A stretch of 49,905 nt of DNA from Actinomycetota bacterium (GTDB taxonomy: Bacteria; Actinomycetota; Thermoleophilia; Solirubrobacterales; Solirubrobacteraceae). The stretch covers positions 1-49,905 of the forward strand of contig VAWY01000132.1 of NCBI GenBank assembly GCA_005888335.1, in the 5' to 3' direction. Shown piece by piece: positions 9,369-17,650 of the stretch. The first letter of the stretch is position 1. Each line of letters opens with the position of its first letter. A model generated the notes under the pieces. That model saw nothing but the letters and a program-made list of their open reading frames with translations, searched no databases and was not told where the DNA came from. A program made the translations under genes and the position numbers.

Positions 9369-10247
9369 ATGGCGGGCGAGGCCACGGCCACGGGCAGGGC
9401 GCCGGTCGCGCGCGTGCGCCTTCCGGCGCGCAGCTGGCGCGGCGACGCGCGCGCGGTCAAGATCGTCTGGCAGCGCGAGCTGATCCGCTTCGGCCAGGAC
9501 CGCCTGCGAATCGTCACCTCGCTCGTGCAGCCGTTCCTGTTCCTCTTCGTCCTGGGCACCGGGCTCTCGCGGATCGCCTCGGCCGGCACGCACGGCGTCG
9601 ACCTGCGGACGTTCGTCTACCCGGGCGTCCTGTGCATGGCGGTGATGTTCACCGCGATGTTCTCGGCGGCGTCGCTGGTCTGGGACCGCGAGTTCGGCTT
9701 CCTGCGCGAGATGATGGTCGCGCCGGTGCGGCGCAGCTCGCTCGTCGTCGGCAAGTGCCTGGGCGGCGCGACCGTGGCCTCGGCCCAGGGCGTGATCGTC
9801 ATCGCCCTGGCCGGGCTGGTCGGCGTGCCCTACGCGCCGGCGCTGATCCTCGAGGTCTTCGCGCTCCAGTTGCTGCTGGCCTTCGCGATCACCGCGTTCG
9901 GCGTCATGGCGGCCGCGCGCATCACGCAGATGCAGTCGTTCATGGCGCTGATGCAGATGGTGATGATGCCGATGTTCTTCCTGGCCGGCGCGCTGTTCCC
10001 CGTCTCGGGGCTGCCGCGCTGGCTGGAGGTCCTCAACCGGCTCGACCCGCTCACCTACGCGGTCGACCCGATGCGGCGGATCGTCTTCGCGCACCTCGAG
10101 CTCAGCCCCGCCGCCCGGCACGCCCTGGACCCGGGCGTCACCTGGTTCGGCTGGCGCGTGCCGGGAGCGCTCGAGGCCGCGGTCGTCGCCCTGCTCGGCG
10201 CGGTGATGCTGGCGATCGCGATCGTCGAGTTCAGCCGCGCGGAATAG
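9369..10247 (+). CDS. ABC-2 type permease, DrrB-like
   Basis: Membrane subunit (292 residues) partnering the preceding ATPase. After a hydrophilic N-terminus of about 40 residues there are six predicted membrane segments: PFLFLFVLGTGL, VLCMAVMFTAMF, the TVASAQGVIVIALAGLVG stretch, LLLAFAITAFGVMAA, MMPMFFLAGALFPVSGLP and a C-terminal AAVVALLGAVMLAIAIV. The 'LFPVSGLPRWLEVLNRLDPLTYAVD' region (cut here to its key residues FPVSGLP and DPLTY) is characteristic of DrrB/ABC-2 permeases. It is immediately downstream of its ATPase and convergent with the VWA gene. Confidence 0.9.
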   Translation: MAGEATATGRAPVARVRLPARSWRGDARAVKIVWQRELIRFGQDRLRIVTSLVQPFLFLFVLGTGLSRIASAGTHGVDLRTFVYPGVLCMAVMFTAMFSAASLVWDREFGFLREMMVAPVRRSSLVVGKCLGGATVASAQGVIVIALAGLVGVPYAPALILEVFALQLLLAFAITAFGVMAAARITQMQSFMALMQMVMMPMFFLAGALFPVSGLPRWLEVLNRLDPLTYAVDPMRRIVFAHLELSPAARHALDPGVTWFGWRVPGALEAAVVALLGAVMLAIAIVEFSRAE

Positions 10248-10250
10248 GCG

Positions 10251-11234
10251 TCACGGCAACCGCCCGGCCCAGCGCAGCGACATCGCGAGCGCGGCGGCGA
10301 GCAGGAGCGCCCCGGCGCCGGCGAAGCCCGCGGTGACCTGCCGGTGCTCGCGCTTGGAGCCCAGCCGCGAGCCCAGGTGGCGGTAGACGTCGGCGAGCTG
10401 GCCGCCCTCGTCGACCGTGTACGCCTGGCCGCGGGTCACGCGGGCGATCTGGCGCAGCGTCTCCGGGTCCGGCGGCACCGGGATGCGGCCGAAGCCGCTC
10501 GGGCTCGGGATCGACGCGCCCTCCGCGCCGAGCGCGACGGTGTAGATGGGGATGCGCAGCTTGCGCGCCCGGGCAGCGGCCTCGAGCGGGTCCGTGCCCT
10601 CGGTCGTGCGCCCGTCGGAGAGCAGCACGATGACGGCCGGCGCGCGGCGCCCGTTGCGGCCCTTGACCTTCTCGAGCTGGCCCAGCGCGGCGATCAGGGC
10701 GTCGCCGGTCGCCGTGCCGCCCTCGGCCACGAGCCCGTCGAGCACGCGGCGCACCTGGTCGCGGTCCTCGGTCGGCTTCTGCACGGTGTCGACGACGGCG
10801 CGGTAGGCGACGACGCCCACCTGCAGGCGGTCGGGCACCTTGTCGACGAAGGCCTTGGCCGCGTCGCGCGCGGCGTCCAGCCGGCTCGGCTGCACGTCGG
10901 TCGCCTGCATCGAGCCCGAGACGTCGAGCACGAGCATGACCGAGGCCTTGTCGACCGCCACCGCGACCGTGCGCTGGGGCCGCGCGAGGCCGACGATCAG
11001 CGCGGCCAGCGCGACGAGGAAGAGGACTGCGGGCACGTGGCGGCGCCAGGCGGGCGTGCTCCCGAGGACGGCGCGCACCGTGCCGGTGGCCGGGAAGCGC
11101 ACCACGTAGCGCCGCCGCCGGCGCCGCTCGAGGACCAGCGCGGCGGCCAGCAGCGGCACGGCGAGCAGCCCCAGCAGGAAGAGCGGCGCCTGGAACGAGA
11201 TGGCGCCGAACACCGGCGACAGGGTCGCGCTCAC
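10251..11234 (-). CDS. VWA-domain membrane protein, BatA-like (second copy)
   Basis: A 327-residue protein with two N-terminal membrane helices (APLFLLGLLAVPLLAAALVL and VPAVLFLVALAALIVGLA), a von Willebrand A domain, and a C-terminal helix near residues 300-322. The MIDAS metal site is intact as DVSGSM, with later Thr (GGTATGD) and Asp (LLSDGRTT). The GTG start overlaps the DUF58 stop (GTGA). The architecture matches BatA/BatB proteins of MoxR-linked operons, thought to act as chaperone/insertion platforms. It is a paralogue of the VWA gene at 13.2-14.1 kb: both share DVSGSMQATDV and IPIYTVALG. Confidence 0.88.
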   Translation of the reverse strand: MSATLSPVFGAISFQAPLFLLGLLAVPLLAAALVLERRRRRRYVVRFPATGTVRAVLGSTPAWRRHVPAVLFLVALAALIVGLARPQRTVAVAVDKASVMLVLDVSGSMQATDVQPSRLDAARDAAKAFVDKVPDRLQVGVVAYRAVVDTVQKPTEDRDQVRRVLDGLVAEGGTATGDALIAALGQLEKVKGRNGRRAPAVIVLLSDGRTTEGTDPLEAAARARKLRIPIYTVALGAEGASIPSPSGFGRIPVPPDPETLRQIARVTRGQAYTVDEGGQLADVYRHLGSRLGSKREHRQVTAGFAGAGALLLAAALAMSLRWAGRLP

Positions 11235-12139
11235 TTCAGCCGGCCCCCCAGCGAGCGCAGCCAGTCGCCCTGCGTGGTCAGCACGATCTGCTCGGCGAGC
11301 GCGCGGCGCAGGTCGCCGGCCACGGCCGCGCGCTCCTCGCGCTCGGCCTCGGCGAAGCGCTCGCGCACGCGCGCGGAGTGCGTGTCGACCTCGACGCGCT
11401 CGCCGGTCTCCGGGTCGACGAGCGCGAGATGGCCGACCTCGGGCAGCTCGCCCTCGCGCGGGTCGCGGATCTCGACGGCGAGCGTCGCGTGCCGGGCGCG
11501 CAGCGCGGCGAGCGCGCGGCGCCACGTGCGCGGCCCGCGGAAGTCCGAGACGACCACGACGAGCCCCGGGTGGCGCGCGAGCTGGGCGACCCGCCGCAGC
11601 GTGCGGGTGAGCGCGTCGGGATCGTGGTGGCCGTCGGGGGCGACGCCCTCGGCGAGCGCGCGGCGCAGCGGCCCCAGCGCGCCGCGCCCGCTGCGGGGCG
11701 GGAGGAAGCGCTGGTCGCGCGCGCCGCTGGTCAGCAGCGCGACGCGCCCTCCGCGGCGCGCCGCAAGCCGCCCGAGCACGATGATCACGCCCTCGGCGAC
11801 GTCGGCCTTCAGGCGGTCGGTCGTGCCGAAGGCCATCGACGGCGAGACGTCGAGGACCAGCCACGTCGTCAGCGCCCGCTCGGGGACGTGCAGGCGCACG
11901 TGCGGGATGCCCGTCCGCGCGCTGGCCGCCGCGTCGAGCTGGCGAACGTCGTCGCCGGGCTCGTATGGGCGCAGCTGGAAGAGCTCGGTCCCCGCACCGA
12001 CCCCCGGCGCGCGCCGCTCGCCGGGCAGGACGCCCGATGCCCGCCGCGCCATCGCCAGGTCGAGCGCGTCGACCAGCCCCGCGGGCAGCGGACCGGGGCC
12101 CTGGCGGCCGGCGGGAGGGGCGAACGCGGGGCGCGGCAT
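11231..12139 (-). CDS. DUF58 protein (VWA-like, MoxR-associated)
   Basis: A 302-residue DUF58 protein. The family core is seen in 'FQLRPYEPGDDVRQLDA', followed by AAASARTG and the VWA-like metal motif VLDVSPSM. It lacks membrane helices, unlike the two VWA neighbours. It lies 4 nt after moxR and overlaps the next VWA gene by 4 nt. DUF58 proteins nearly always travel with MoxR ATPases; the biochemical role is not settled. Confidence 0.9.
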   Translation of the reverse strand: MPRPAFAPPAGRQGPGPLPAGLVDALDLAMARRASGVLPGERRAPGVGAGTELFQLRPYEPGDDVRQLDAAASARTGIPHVRLHVPERALTTWLVLDVSPSMAFGTTDRLKADVAEGVIIVLGRLAARRGGRVALLTSGARDQRFLPPRSGRGALGPLRRALAEGVAPDGHHDPDALTRTLRRVAQLARHPGLVVVVSDFRGPRTWRRALAALRARHATLAVEIRDPREGELPEVGHLALVDPETGERVEVDTHSARVRERFAEAEREERAAVAGDLRRALAEQIVLTTQGDWLRSLGGRLK

Positions 12140-12143
12140 GGGG

Positions 12144-13142
12144 CTAGGCCGCGTCCTCCGCGATCCGCCGGCGCACGACCGGCGGGCGCACCGCGCCGAG
12201 CACCCGCGCGAGCAGGTCGTCGGCCGTGACGCCCTCGGCGAGCGCCTCGTAGGAGAGCACGAGGCGGTGGCGCAGCACGTCGAAGACGAGCGCGCGCACG
12301 TCGTCGACGATCGCGTGGCGCCGGCCGCGCAGCAGCGCGAGCGCCCGGGCCGACTGCACGAGCCCGATCGGCCCGCGCGGGCTCGCCCCGTAGTCGATGA
12401 ACGGCTTGAGCTCCTCGAGGCCGTACTTGTCGGGGTGGCGCGTCGCGTCGGCCAGCGAGACGGCGTAGCCGATCACCTCGCGCTCGACGAACACCGCCTC
12501 GGCGGCCTCGCGGTAGCGGGCCAGCTCGTGCAGCGACAGCCGCTCGTTGGGGACCGGGAAGCCGGCGAGCGAGCGCCCGACGATCCCGGCCTCCTCGCCG
12601 GTGTCGGGGTAGTCGATGACGAGCTTCATGAGGAAGCGGTCGGTCTGCGCCTCGGGCAGGGGATAGGTGCCCTCGGACTCGATCGGGTTCTGCGTGGCGA
12701 GGACCAGGAACGGGTCGGGCACCGGATACGTGCGCCCGCCGATCGTCACCTGGCGCTCCTGCATGACCTCGAGCAGCGCCGACTGCACCTTGGCGGGGGC
12801 GCGGTTGATCTCGTCGGCGAGCAGGAAGTTGGTGAACACCGGGCCGAGCTCGACGTCGAACCCGCCGCCGCCGGCCTTGAGCACGCGCGTGCCGACGATG
12901 TCCGACGGCACCAGATCGGGCGTGAACTGGATGCGGCTGAACGTCCCCCCGAGCACCTGGGCGAGCGTCTTGATCGTCAGCGTCTTGGCCAGGCCGGGGA
13001 CGCCCTCGAGCAGCACGTGGCCGCCCGCGAGCAGGGCGACGAGCAGCCGCTCGAGCATCGCGTCCTGGCCGACGATGACGCGCTTGATCTCGTAGAGCGC
13101 CTCGTCGAGGGCGCCGCGGGCCTGTTCTGGGTTCTCGGTCAT
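12144..13142 (-). CDS. moxR: MoxR-family AAA+ ATPase
   Basis: AAA+ ATPase of 332 residues with Walker A GVPGLAKT, Walker B LLADEINRAP, sensor-1 region LATQNP(IESEGTYPLPEAQ) and the C-terminal lid starting RYREAAEAV. MoxR ATPases act with VWA proteins in maturation or assembly of envelope or enzyme complexes. Here the partners are the flanking DUF58 and two VWA membrane proteins. It is 25 nt downstream of the first VWA gene and 4 nt upstream of the DUF58 gene, so all are presumably in one transcript. Confidence 0.94.
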   Translation of the reverse strand: MTENPEQARGALDEALYEIKRVIVGQDAMLERLLVALLAGGHVLLEGVPGLAKTLTIKTLAQVLGGTFSRIQFTPDLVPSDIVGTRVLKAGGGGFDVELGPVFTNFLLADEINRAPAKVQSALLEVMQERQVTIGGRTYPVPDPFLVLATQNPIESEGTYPLPEAQTDRFLMKLVIDYPDTGEEAGIVGRSLAGFPVPNERLSLHELARYREAAEAVFVEREVIGYAVSLADATRHPDKYGLEELKPFIDYGASPRGPIGLVQSARALALLRGRRHAIVDDVRALVFDVLRHRLVLSYEALAEGVTADDLLARVLGAVRPPVVRRRIAEDAA

Positions 13143-13167
13143 GGCTCCTTGGTGGCTGGGGGTGGGG

Positions 13168-14136
13168 TCAGGGCAGCCGCCCGAACCAGCGCAGCGAGAG
13201 CGCGCCGGCGGCGGCCAGCAGGAGGACGGCGCCGCCGACGAACGCCGCGGTGATCTCGCGGCGCGCGGGACGGGTGCCGAGCTGCGAGCCCAGGCGGTGG
13301 TAGACGGTGTCGAGCGAGCCGGCGTCCTCGGCGGTGTATGCCTGCCCGTCCGAGGCGCGGGCGACGGCTTGCAGCGTCAGCGGGTCGGGGGGGACCTGGC
13401 GGGTCTCCAGGCCCCCTCGGCCGCCGGGGCGCGGGACGCGGATCGTGCCGGTGGGCGTGCCGAGCGCGACCGTGTAGATCGGGATGCGCAGCTTGCCGGC
13501 CTGGGCGGCGACGTCGCGGGGGTCCTTGCTGCCGCCGGTCGACTTGCCGTCCGAGAGCAGGACGATCGCCGCGGGCGGCCGCTTGCCGCCGACGCCCGGC
13601 TGGCGCTCGAGCGTGCTCAGCGCGCGGTCGAGGGCGTCGCCGGTCGCGGTGCCGCCGCTGGAGGCGAGCTGGGCGAGCGCGGTGCGGACGGCGACGCGGT
13701 CGCTCGTCGGCGGCTGCAGGATGCGCGGTGCCTGGTTGAAGGCCATCACGCCGAGGCGCACGCCGCGCGGGACGCCGCGGGTGAAGGTGACCGCGGCGGC
13801 GCGCGCCGCCGCCAGCCGTGAGGGCCGCACGTCGGTCGCCTGCATCGAGCCCGAGACGTCGGTGACGAGCATGATCGTCGCGTTCTCGACAGGCACCGCG
13901 ATCGTGGTCCGCGGGCGCGCCGCGGCGACGACGAGGATCGCCAGCGCGAGCGCGTAGAGCACGAGCGGCGCGTGGCGGCGCCACCCCGGCCGGACGGGCG
14001 CGACCGACGCGAGCAGCCGCGGATCGGCGAACGCCCGCGCGCGGCGGCGCCGCGCGCGCTCGCCGCGGACGTAGCGCACGACGGCGACCGGCAGCGCGAG
14101 CAGGACCAGCAGGACGAAGGGCGAGCCGAACGACAT
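13168..14136 (-). CDS. VWA-domain membrane protein, BatA-like (first copy)
   Basis: A 322-residue protein with two N-terminal membrane helices (FVLLVLLALPVAVV and LVLYALALAILVVAAA), a VWA domain with intact MIDAS DVSGSM, GGTATGD and LLSDGKST, and a C-terminal helix. The ATG at 14136 gives the expected start just before the first helix; the open frame continues far upstream only because stops are rare in this GC-rich DNA. It carries a Gly/Arg-rich insertion (RPGGRGG) absent from the second copy. It is first gene of the MoxR set, separated from htrA by a 191-nt inverted-repeat element. Confidence 0.88.
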   Translation of the reverse strand: MSFGSPFVLLVLLALPVAVVRYVRGERARRRRARAFADPRLLASVAPVRPGWRRHAPLVLYALALAILVVAAARPRTTIAVPVENATIMLVTDVSGSMQATDVRPSRLAAARAAAVTFTRGVPRGVRLGVMAFNQAPRILQPPTSDRVAVRTALAQLASSGGTATGDALDRALSTLERQPGVGGKRPPAAIVLLSDGKSTGGSKDPRDVAAQAGKLRIPIYTVALGTPTGTIRVPRPGGRGGLETRQVPPDPLTLQAVARASDGQAYTAEDAGSLDTVYHRLGSQLGTRPARREITAAFVGGAVLLLAAAGALSLRWFGRLP

Positions 14137-14137
14137 C

Positions 14138-14325
14138 AGTGGTTCTTCCCGTCTCGCGACGGCCGAGCTGGCCAGTCGACGGCGCCGCCAGGCAAGGACG
14201 CAGGGAGGGCACGGTGGCGGAGAGGGCACCGCCGGCGAAGCCGGTGGTCTTGGCCTGACCGAGGACGCCGCATGGCGGTGATCGGCGGCGGCCAGGTCGG
14301 GCGGGGCGGGACGGGGAGGACCACT
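14138..14325. repeat. 188-bp intergenic element with 36-bp imperfect terminal inverted repeats
   Basis: The left end (14138-14173) begins AGTGGTTCTTCCCGTC and the right end (14290-14325) finishes GACGGGGAGGACCACT. As inverted repeats the 36-nt arms match at 29 positions. A hairpin (ACCGCCGGC-gaa-GCCGGTGGT, 14228-14248) sits near the centre. The element fills the whole gap between the htrA stop (14328) and the VWA start (14136). It resembles the element at 41431-41600, which also starts AGTGG and ends CCACT. It could be a miniature mobile element, a structured RNA or a processing site. Confidence 0.65.
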
Positions 14326-14327
14326 TC

Positions 14328-15524
14328 CTATGGCGTCTTGCGGGGCCGCGCGCCGAGCGTCACGAGTACGGACTCGCGCGTGCCGTCGGCGCGGACGATC
14401 TCGACCTCGACGTCGTCGCCCGGATGCCGGCCGGCGACCGCGTCCCCGACGTCGGCCGGACCGGCGACGCGACGGCCGCCGACGCGGGTGACAACGTCGC
14501 CGTAGCGGATGCCCGCGCGGTCGGCCGGGCCGCCGGCGGAGGACTCCTCGACGAACGCGCCCTCGCCCACCCGCAGGCCGCGCTGGGTCGCGACGCGCTG
14601 CGATACGGGGCTCGTGGTCAGGCCGAGGAACGGCCGGACGATCGGCTTGCCCTGCTCGAGGCGCGGCACGACGTCGCGCACGGTGTTCGACGGCACCGCG
14701 AAGCCGATGCCCACGTTGCCACCGCCGCGCCCACCGGTCTCGATCTGCGAGTTGACGCCGATGACCCGCCCGCGCGCGTCGAGCAGCGGGCCGCCGGAGT
14801 TGCCGGGGTTGATCGGGGCGTCGGTCTGGATGACCTCGTCGATGTCGAAGCCGTTGGGCGCCTGGATGTGGCGGCCCAGGCCCGAGACGATCCCCGCGGT
14901 CGCGGTGCGGTCCAAGCCGAACGGGTTGCCGATCGCCACCGCAAGGTCGCCGATGCGCACCTTGCTCGAGTCGGCCAGCGAGAGCGGGTGGAGCACGCCG
15001 GTGAGCGACGGGTCGACGCGCAGCACGGCGAGATCGGACGACTGGTCGCGGCCGAGCACCGGCGCGTCGAGCGTGCGGCCCTGGTCGCCGAAGCGCACCT
15101 GGACCACGCCCGCCTGGCCGACGACGTGGGCGTTGGTGACGATCGTGCCGGCGCGGTCGATCAGGAAGCCCGTGCCGGTCGACTGGCCGGGACCCTCGCG
15201 CGCGGCGACCGAGACGACGCCGGCGCTCGCGCGGGCGTAGATCTGCCCGACCTGCGTGCTGCCGAGCTTCCCGCCGACCGCGCGCAGCGGCGCCGGGTCG
15301 TGCGAGCGGCCGACGCCGAGCACGAGGAACAGGCCGATGACCACCGCCGCGCCGGCCAGCGCGCTGATGAGGACCGCGAGCCGGGTCCGCGAGCGCCGCG
15401 GCGGCTCCTCTTCGGAGGGCGGCTCGGGGGTCGAGAGGCGGGGGAGCGGCCGCAGCGCGGGCTGGACGGGAGGCGGCTCCTCGGGGGCTGGTCCTCCTGA
15501 CCACAGCCGCTCGCGGTGACTCAT
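14328..15524 (-). CDS. HtrA/DegP-type membrane-anchored serine protease
   Basis: A 398-residue trypsin-like protease with one PDZ domain. A Pro-rich cytoplasmic N-terminus (residues 1-47) precedes a single membrane helix (about 49-71), placing the protease outside the membrane. The catalytic triad is His133 (TNAHVV), Asp164 (SDLAVL) and Ser243 (GNSGGP). The PDZ domain follows from about residue 300 (GLTTSPVS...AGIRYGDVVTRVGG). HtrA proteases degrade misfolded envelope proteins. A TAGCCT box 6 nt upstream of the ATG could be a leaderless -10. It stands just upstream of the MoxR/VWA set, so envelope quality control is a reasonable shared theme. Confidence 0.93.
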   Translation of the reverse strand: MSHRERLWSGGPAPEEPPPVQPALRPLPRLSTPEPPSEEEPPRRSRTRLAVLISALAGAAVVIGLFLVLGVGRSHDPAPLRAVGGKLGSTQVGQIYARASAGVVSVAAREGPGQSTGTGFLIDRAGTIVTNAHVVGQAGVVQVRFGDQGRTLDAPVLGRDQSSDLAVLRVDPSLTGVLHPLSLADSSKVRIGDLAVAIGNPFGLDRTATAGIVSGLGRHIQAPNGFDIDEVIQTDAPINPGNSGGPLLDARGRVIGVNSQIETGGRGGGNVGIGFAVPSNTVRDVVPRLEQGKPIVRPFLGLTTSPVSQRVATQRGLRVGEGAFVEESSAGGPADRAGIRYGDVVTRVGGRRVAGPADVGDAVAGRHPGDDVEVEIVRADGTRESVLVTLGARPRKTP

Positions 15525-15530
15525 GGCGAC

Positions 15531-15536
15531 AGGCTA
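15531..15536 (-). promoter_or_regulatory. Possible -10 box of the htrA-type gene
   Basis: The minus strand reads TAGCCT, then 6 nt, then the ATG at 15524. No convincing -35 is present. This is the same geometry as upstream of moaA and fbiC. Confidence 0.3.
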
Positions 15537-15635
15537 GGCGCCCGCTCCTAAGAAAGCCATGAAATCCCCTTGCCGGCATCCGGCTGGCGCTTTTGACACC
15601 GCTGGGCTCATCCGGTCGCCCTTGACCGCGATCGG

Positions 15636-17630
15636 CTACGCCGATGCTTCTGCGCCAACACCATGGCGCTCGGCCACGAGCCCCACGATGTCGCGCATGA
15701 TCCGCGTCAGATCGAAGTCCTTCGGGGTGTAGACCGCCGCCACGCCGGCCGCCTTGAGCGGCTCGATGTCGGCCTCGGGGATGATCCCGCCCACCACGAC
15801 CGGGGCGTCGACGCCCGCTTCGCGCAGCGCCTCCAACACGCTCGGGATCAGCTCGCGGTGCGAGCCGCTCAGGATCGACAGGCCGATGACGTGGACGCCC
15901 TCGTCGAGCGCGGACTTGGCGATCTGCGACGGCGTCAGGCGGATCCCGTCGTAGACGACGTCCATGCCGGCGTCGCGCGCCCGCACGGCGATCTGCTCGG
16001 CGCCGTTGGAGTGGCCGTCCAGGCCGGGCTTGCCGACGAGGATCTTCAGCGTGCGCCCGAGCGCCTCCGACACGCGGGTGACCTCCTCGCGGACGTCCTC
16101 GAGCTCGGCGTTGACGGGCGCGGCGGTCGCCTCGCCGACGCCGGTCGGCGCGCGGTAGGAGCCGAAGACGTCGCGCAGCGTCTGCGCCCATTCGCCGGTC
16201 GTCGCGCCCGCGCGGGCGGCGGCGATCGTGGCGGGCATGATGTTCTCGTCCTCGGCGGCGGCGACGCGGGCGAGCTCGGCCAGCGCGTCGTCGACCGCGG
16301 ACTGGGCGCGCTGCGCGCGCCAGCGCTCGAGCTCGGCGATCTGCTCGGCCTCGACGCCGGGATCGACGACGAGGATCCCGCCGTCCTCGCCGGCGGCCAG
16401 CGGCGAGGGCTCGGTCTCGGTGAACTTGTTGATCCCGACGACGACCTGCTCGCCGGCCTCGATGCGCCGGATGCGCTCGCGGTGCGAGTCGACGAGCGCG
16501 GCCTTCATGTACGGCACCGCCTCGACCGCGCCGCCGTGCTCGGCGACGACCGCCATCTCCGCGCGCGCCCCGGCGACGAGCTCCTCGACGAGCGCGTCCA
16601 TGACCTTCGAGCCCTCGAAGATGTCGGCGTACTCGAGCAGGTCGGTCTCGTAGGCGAGGACCTGCTGGATGCGCAGCGACCACTGCTGGTCCCACGGCCG
16701 CGGCAGGCCGAGCGCCTCGTTCCACGCCGGCAGCTGGATCGCGCGCGCCCGCGCGCTGCGCCCGAGCGTCACGGCCAGCGCCTCGAGCACGATGCGCTGC
16801 ACGTTGTTCTCGGGTTGGGACTCGGTGAGCCCGAGCGAGTTGACCTGCACGCCGTAGCGGAAGCGCAGGTGGCGCTCGTCCTGCACGCCGTAGCGCTCGC
16901 GCCCGATCTGCTCCCACAGCAGCCCCATCGCGCGCAGCTTCGCGTGCTCCTCGACGAAGCGCACGCCCGCGTTGACGAAGAACGAGATGCGGCTGAACAC
17001 CTTGCCCATCAGCTGCTGGTCGACGCGCTTGTGGACCGCGTCGAGGACGGCGATCGCGTTCGAGAGCGCGTAGGCGATCTCCTGGACGGGCGTCGCGCCC
17101 GCCTCCTGCAGGTGATACGAGCAGATGTTGATCGGGTTCCACTTCGGGACCTCGGTGACCGTGAAGGCGATCATGTCGGCGATCAGCCGCATCGAGGGCC
17201 CGGGCGGGAAGGCGTACGTCCCGCGGGCGAGGAACTCCTTGATGATGTCGTTCTGCGTGGTGCCCTGGAGGTGCGAGGCCTCGACGCCCTGCTCGTCGGC
17301 GGTGACGATGTAGAGCGCCAGCAGCCACGCCGCCGTCGCGTTGATCGTCATCGACGTGTTCATCTCGCCGAGCGGGATGCCGTCGAGCAGCGTGTGCATG
17401 TCGCCCATGTGGGCGACCGGCACGCCGACCTTGCCGACCTCGCCACGGGCGAGCTCGTGGTCGGGGTCGTAGCCCGTCTGCGTGGGCAGGTCGAACGCGA
17501 TCGAGAGGCCGGTCTGGCCCTTGGCCAGGTTCTTGCGGTACAGCTCGTTGGACTTGCGCGCGTTCGAGTGCCCGGAGTAGGTGCGCATCATCCAGGGCTT
17601 GTCGCGCTCGGGCAGGCGGTGCTCGCTCAT
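15636..17630 (-). CDS. ecm: B12-dependent acyl-CoA mutase, ethylmalonyl-CoA mutase (MeaA/Ecm) type
   Basis: A single 664-residue chain with a substrate-binding TIM barrel (about 1-510) fused to a C-terminal cobalamin domain (about 525-655). The B12 ligand motif DxHxxG is GLDGHSNG, followed by the GLSILSGSH loop. Stretches such as MMRTYSGHSNARKSNELYR, KGQTGLSIAFDLPTQTGYD and HMGDMHTLLDGIPL closely follow MeaA/Ecm rather than classic methylmalonyl-CoA mutase large subunits, so (2R)-ethylmalonyl-CoA to methylsuccinyl-CoA is the favoured reaction. A crotonyl-CoA carboxylase/reductase at 29-30.3 kb would make the substrate. MeaB is at 7.4 kb. It starts 20 nt from a divergent methyltransferase. Confidence 0.88.
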   Translation of the reverse strand: MSEHRLPERDKPWMMRTYSGHSNARKSNELYRKNLAKGQTGLSIAFDLPTQTGYDPDHELARGEVGKVGVPVAHMGDMHTLLDGIPLGEMNTSMTINATAAWLLALYIVTADEQGVEASHLQGTTQNDIIKEFLARGTYAFPPGPSMRLIADMIAFTVTEVPKWNPINICSYHLQEAGATPVQEIAYALSNAIAVLDAVHKRVDQQLMGKVFSRISFFVNAGVRFVEEHAKLRAMGLLWEQIGRERYGVQDERHLRFRYGVQVNSLGLTESQPENNVQRIVLEALAVTLGRSARARAIQLPAWNEALGLPRPWDQQWSLRIQQVLAYETDLLEYADIFEGSKVMDALVEELVAGARAEMAVVAEHGGAVEAVPYMKAALVDSHRERIRRIEAGEQVVVGINKFTETEPSPLAAGEDGGILVVDPGVEAEQIAELERWRAQRAQSAVDDALAELARVAAAEDENIMPATIAAARAGATTGEWAQTLRDVFGSYRAPTGVGEATAAPVNAELEDVREEVTRVSEALGRTLKILVGKPGLDGHSNGAEQIAVRARDAGMDVVYDGIRLTPSQIAKSALDEGVHVIGLSILSGSHRELIPSVLEALREAGVDAPVVVGGIIPEADIEPLKAAGVAAVYTPKDFDLTRIMRDIVGLVAERHGVGAEASA

Positions 17631-17650
17631 CGGTCCATAGGGTACGGGGC

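Noticed and set aside
7517..10336. A 939-codon plus-strand frame
   Set aside because: It is antisense to meaB and out of frame with both ABC genes, and has no recognisable domain.
15550..15620. Intrinsic terminator after the mutase gene
   Set aside because: The GCCGG-CAT-CCGGC hairpin has only a 5-bp stem, and in the mutase direction no T-run follows.
17631..17650. Cobalamin riboswitch for the B12 mutase
   Set aside because: Only 20 nt separate the mutase start from the divergent methyltransferase, with no room for the aptamer. None was seen upstream of meaB either.
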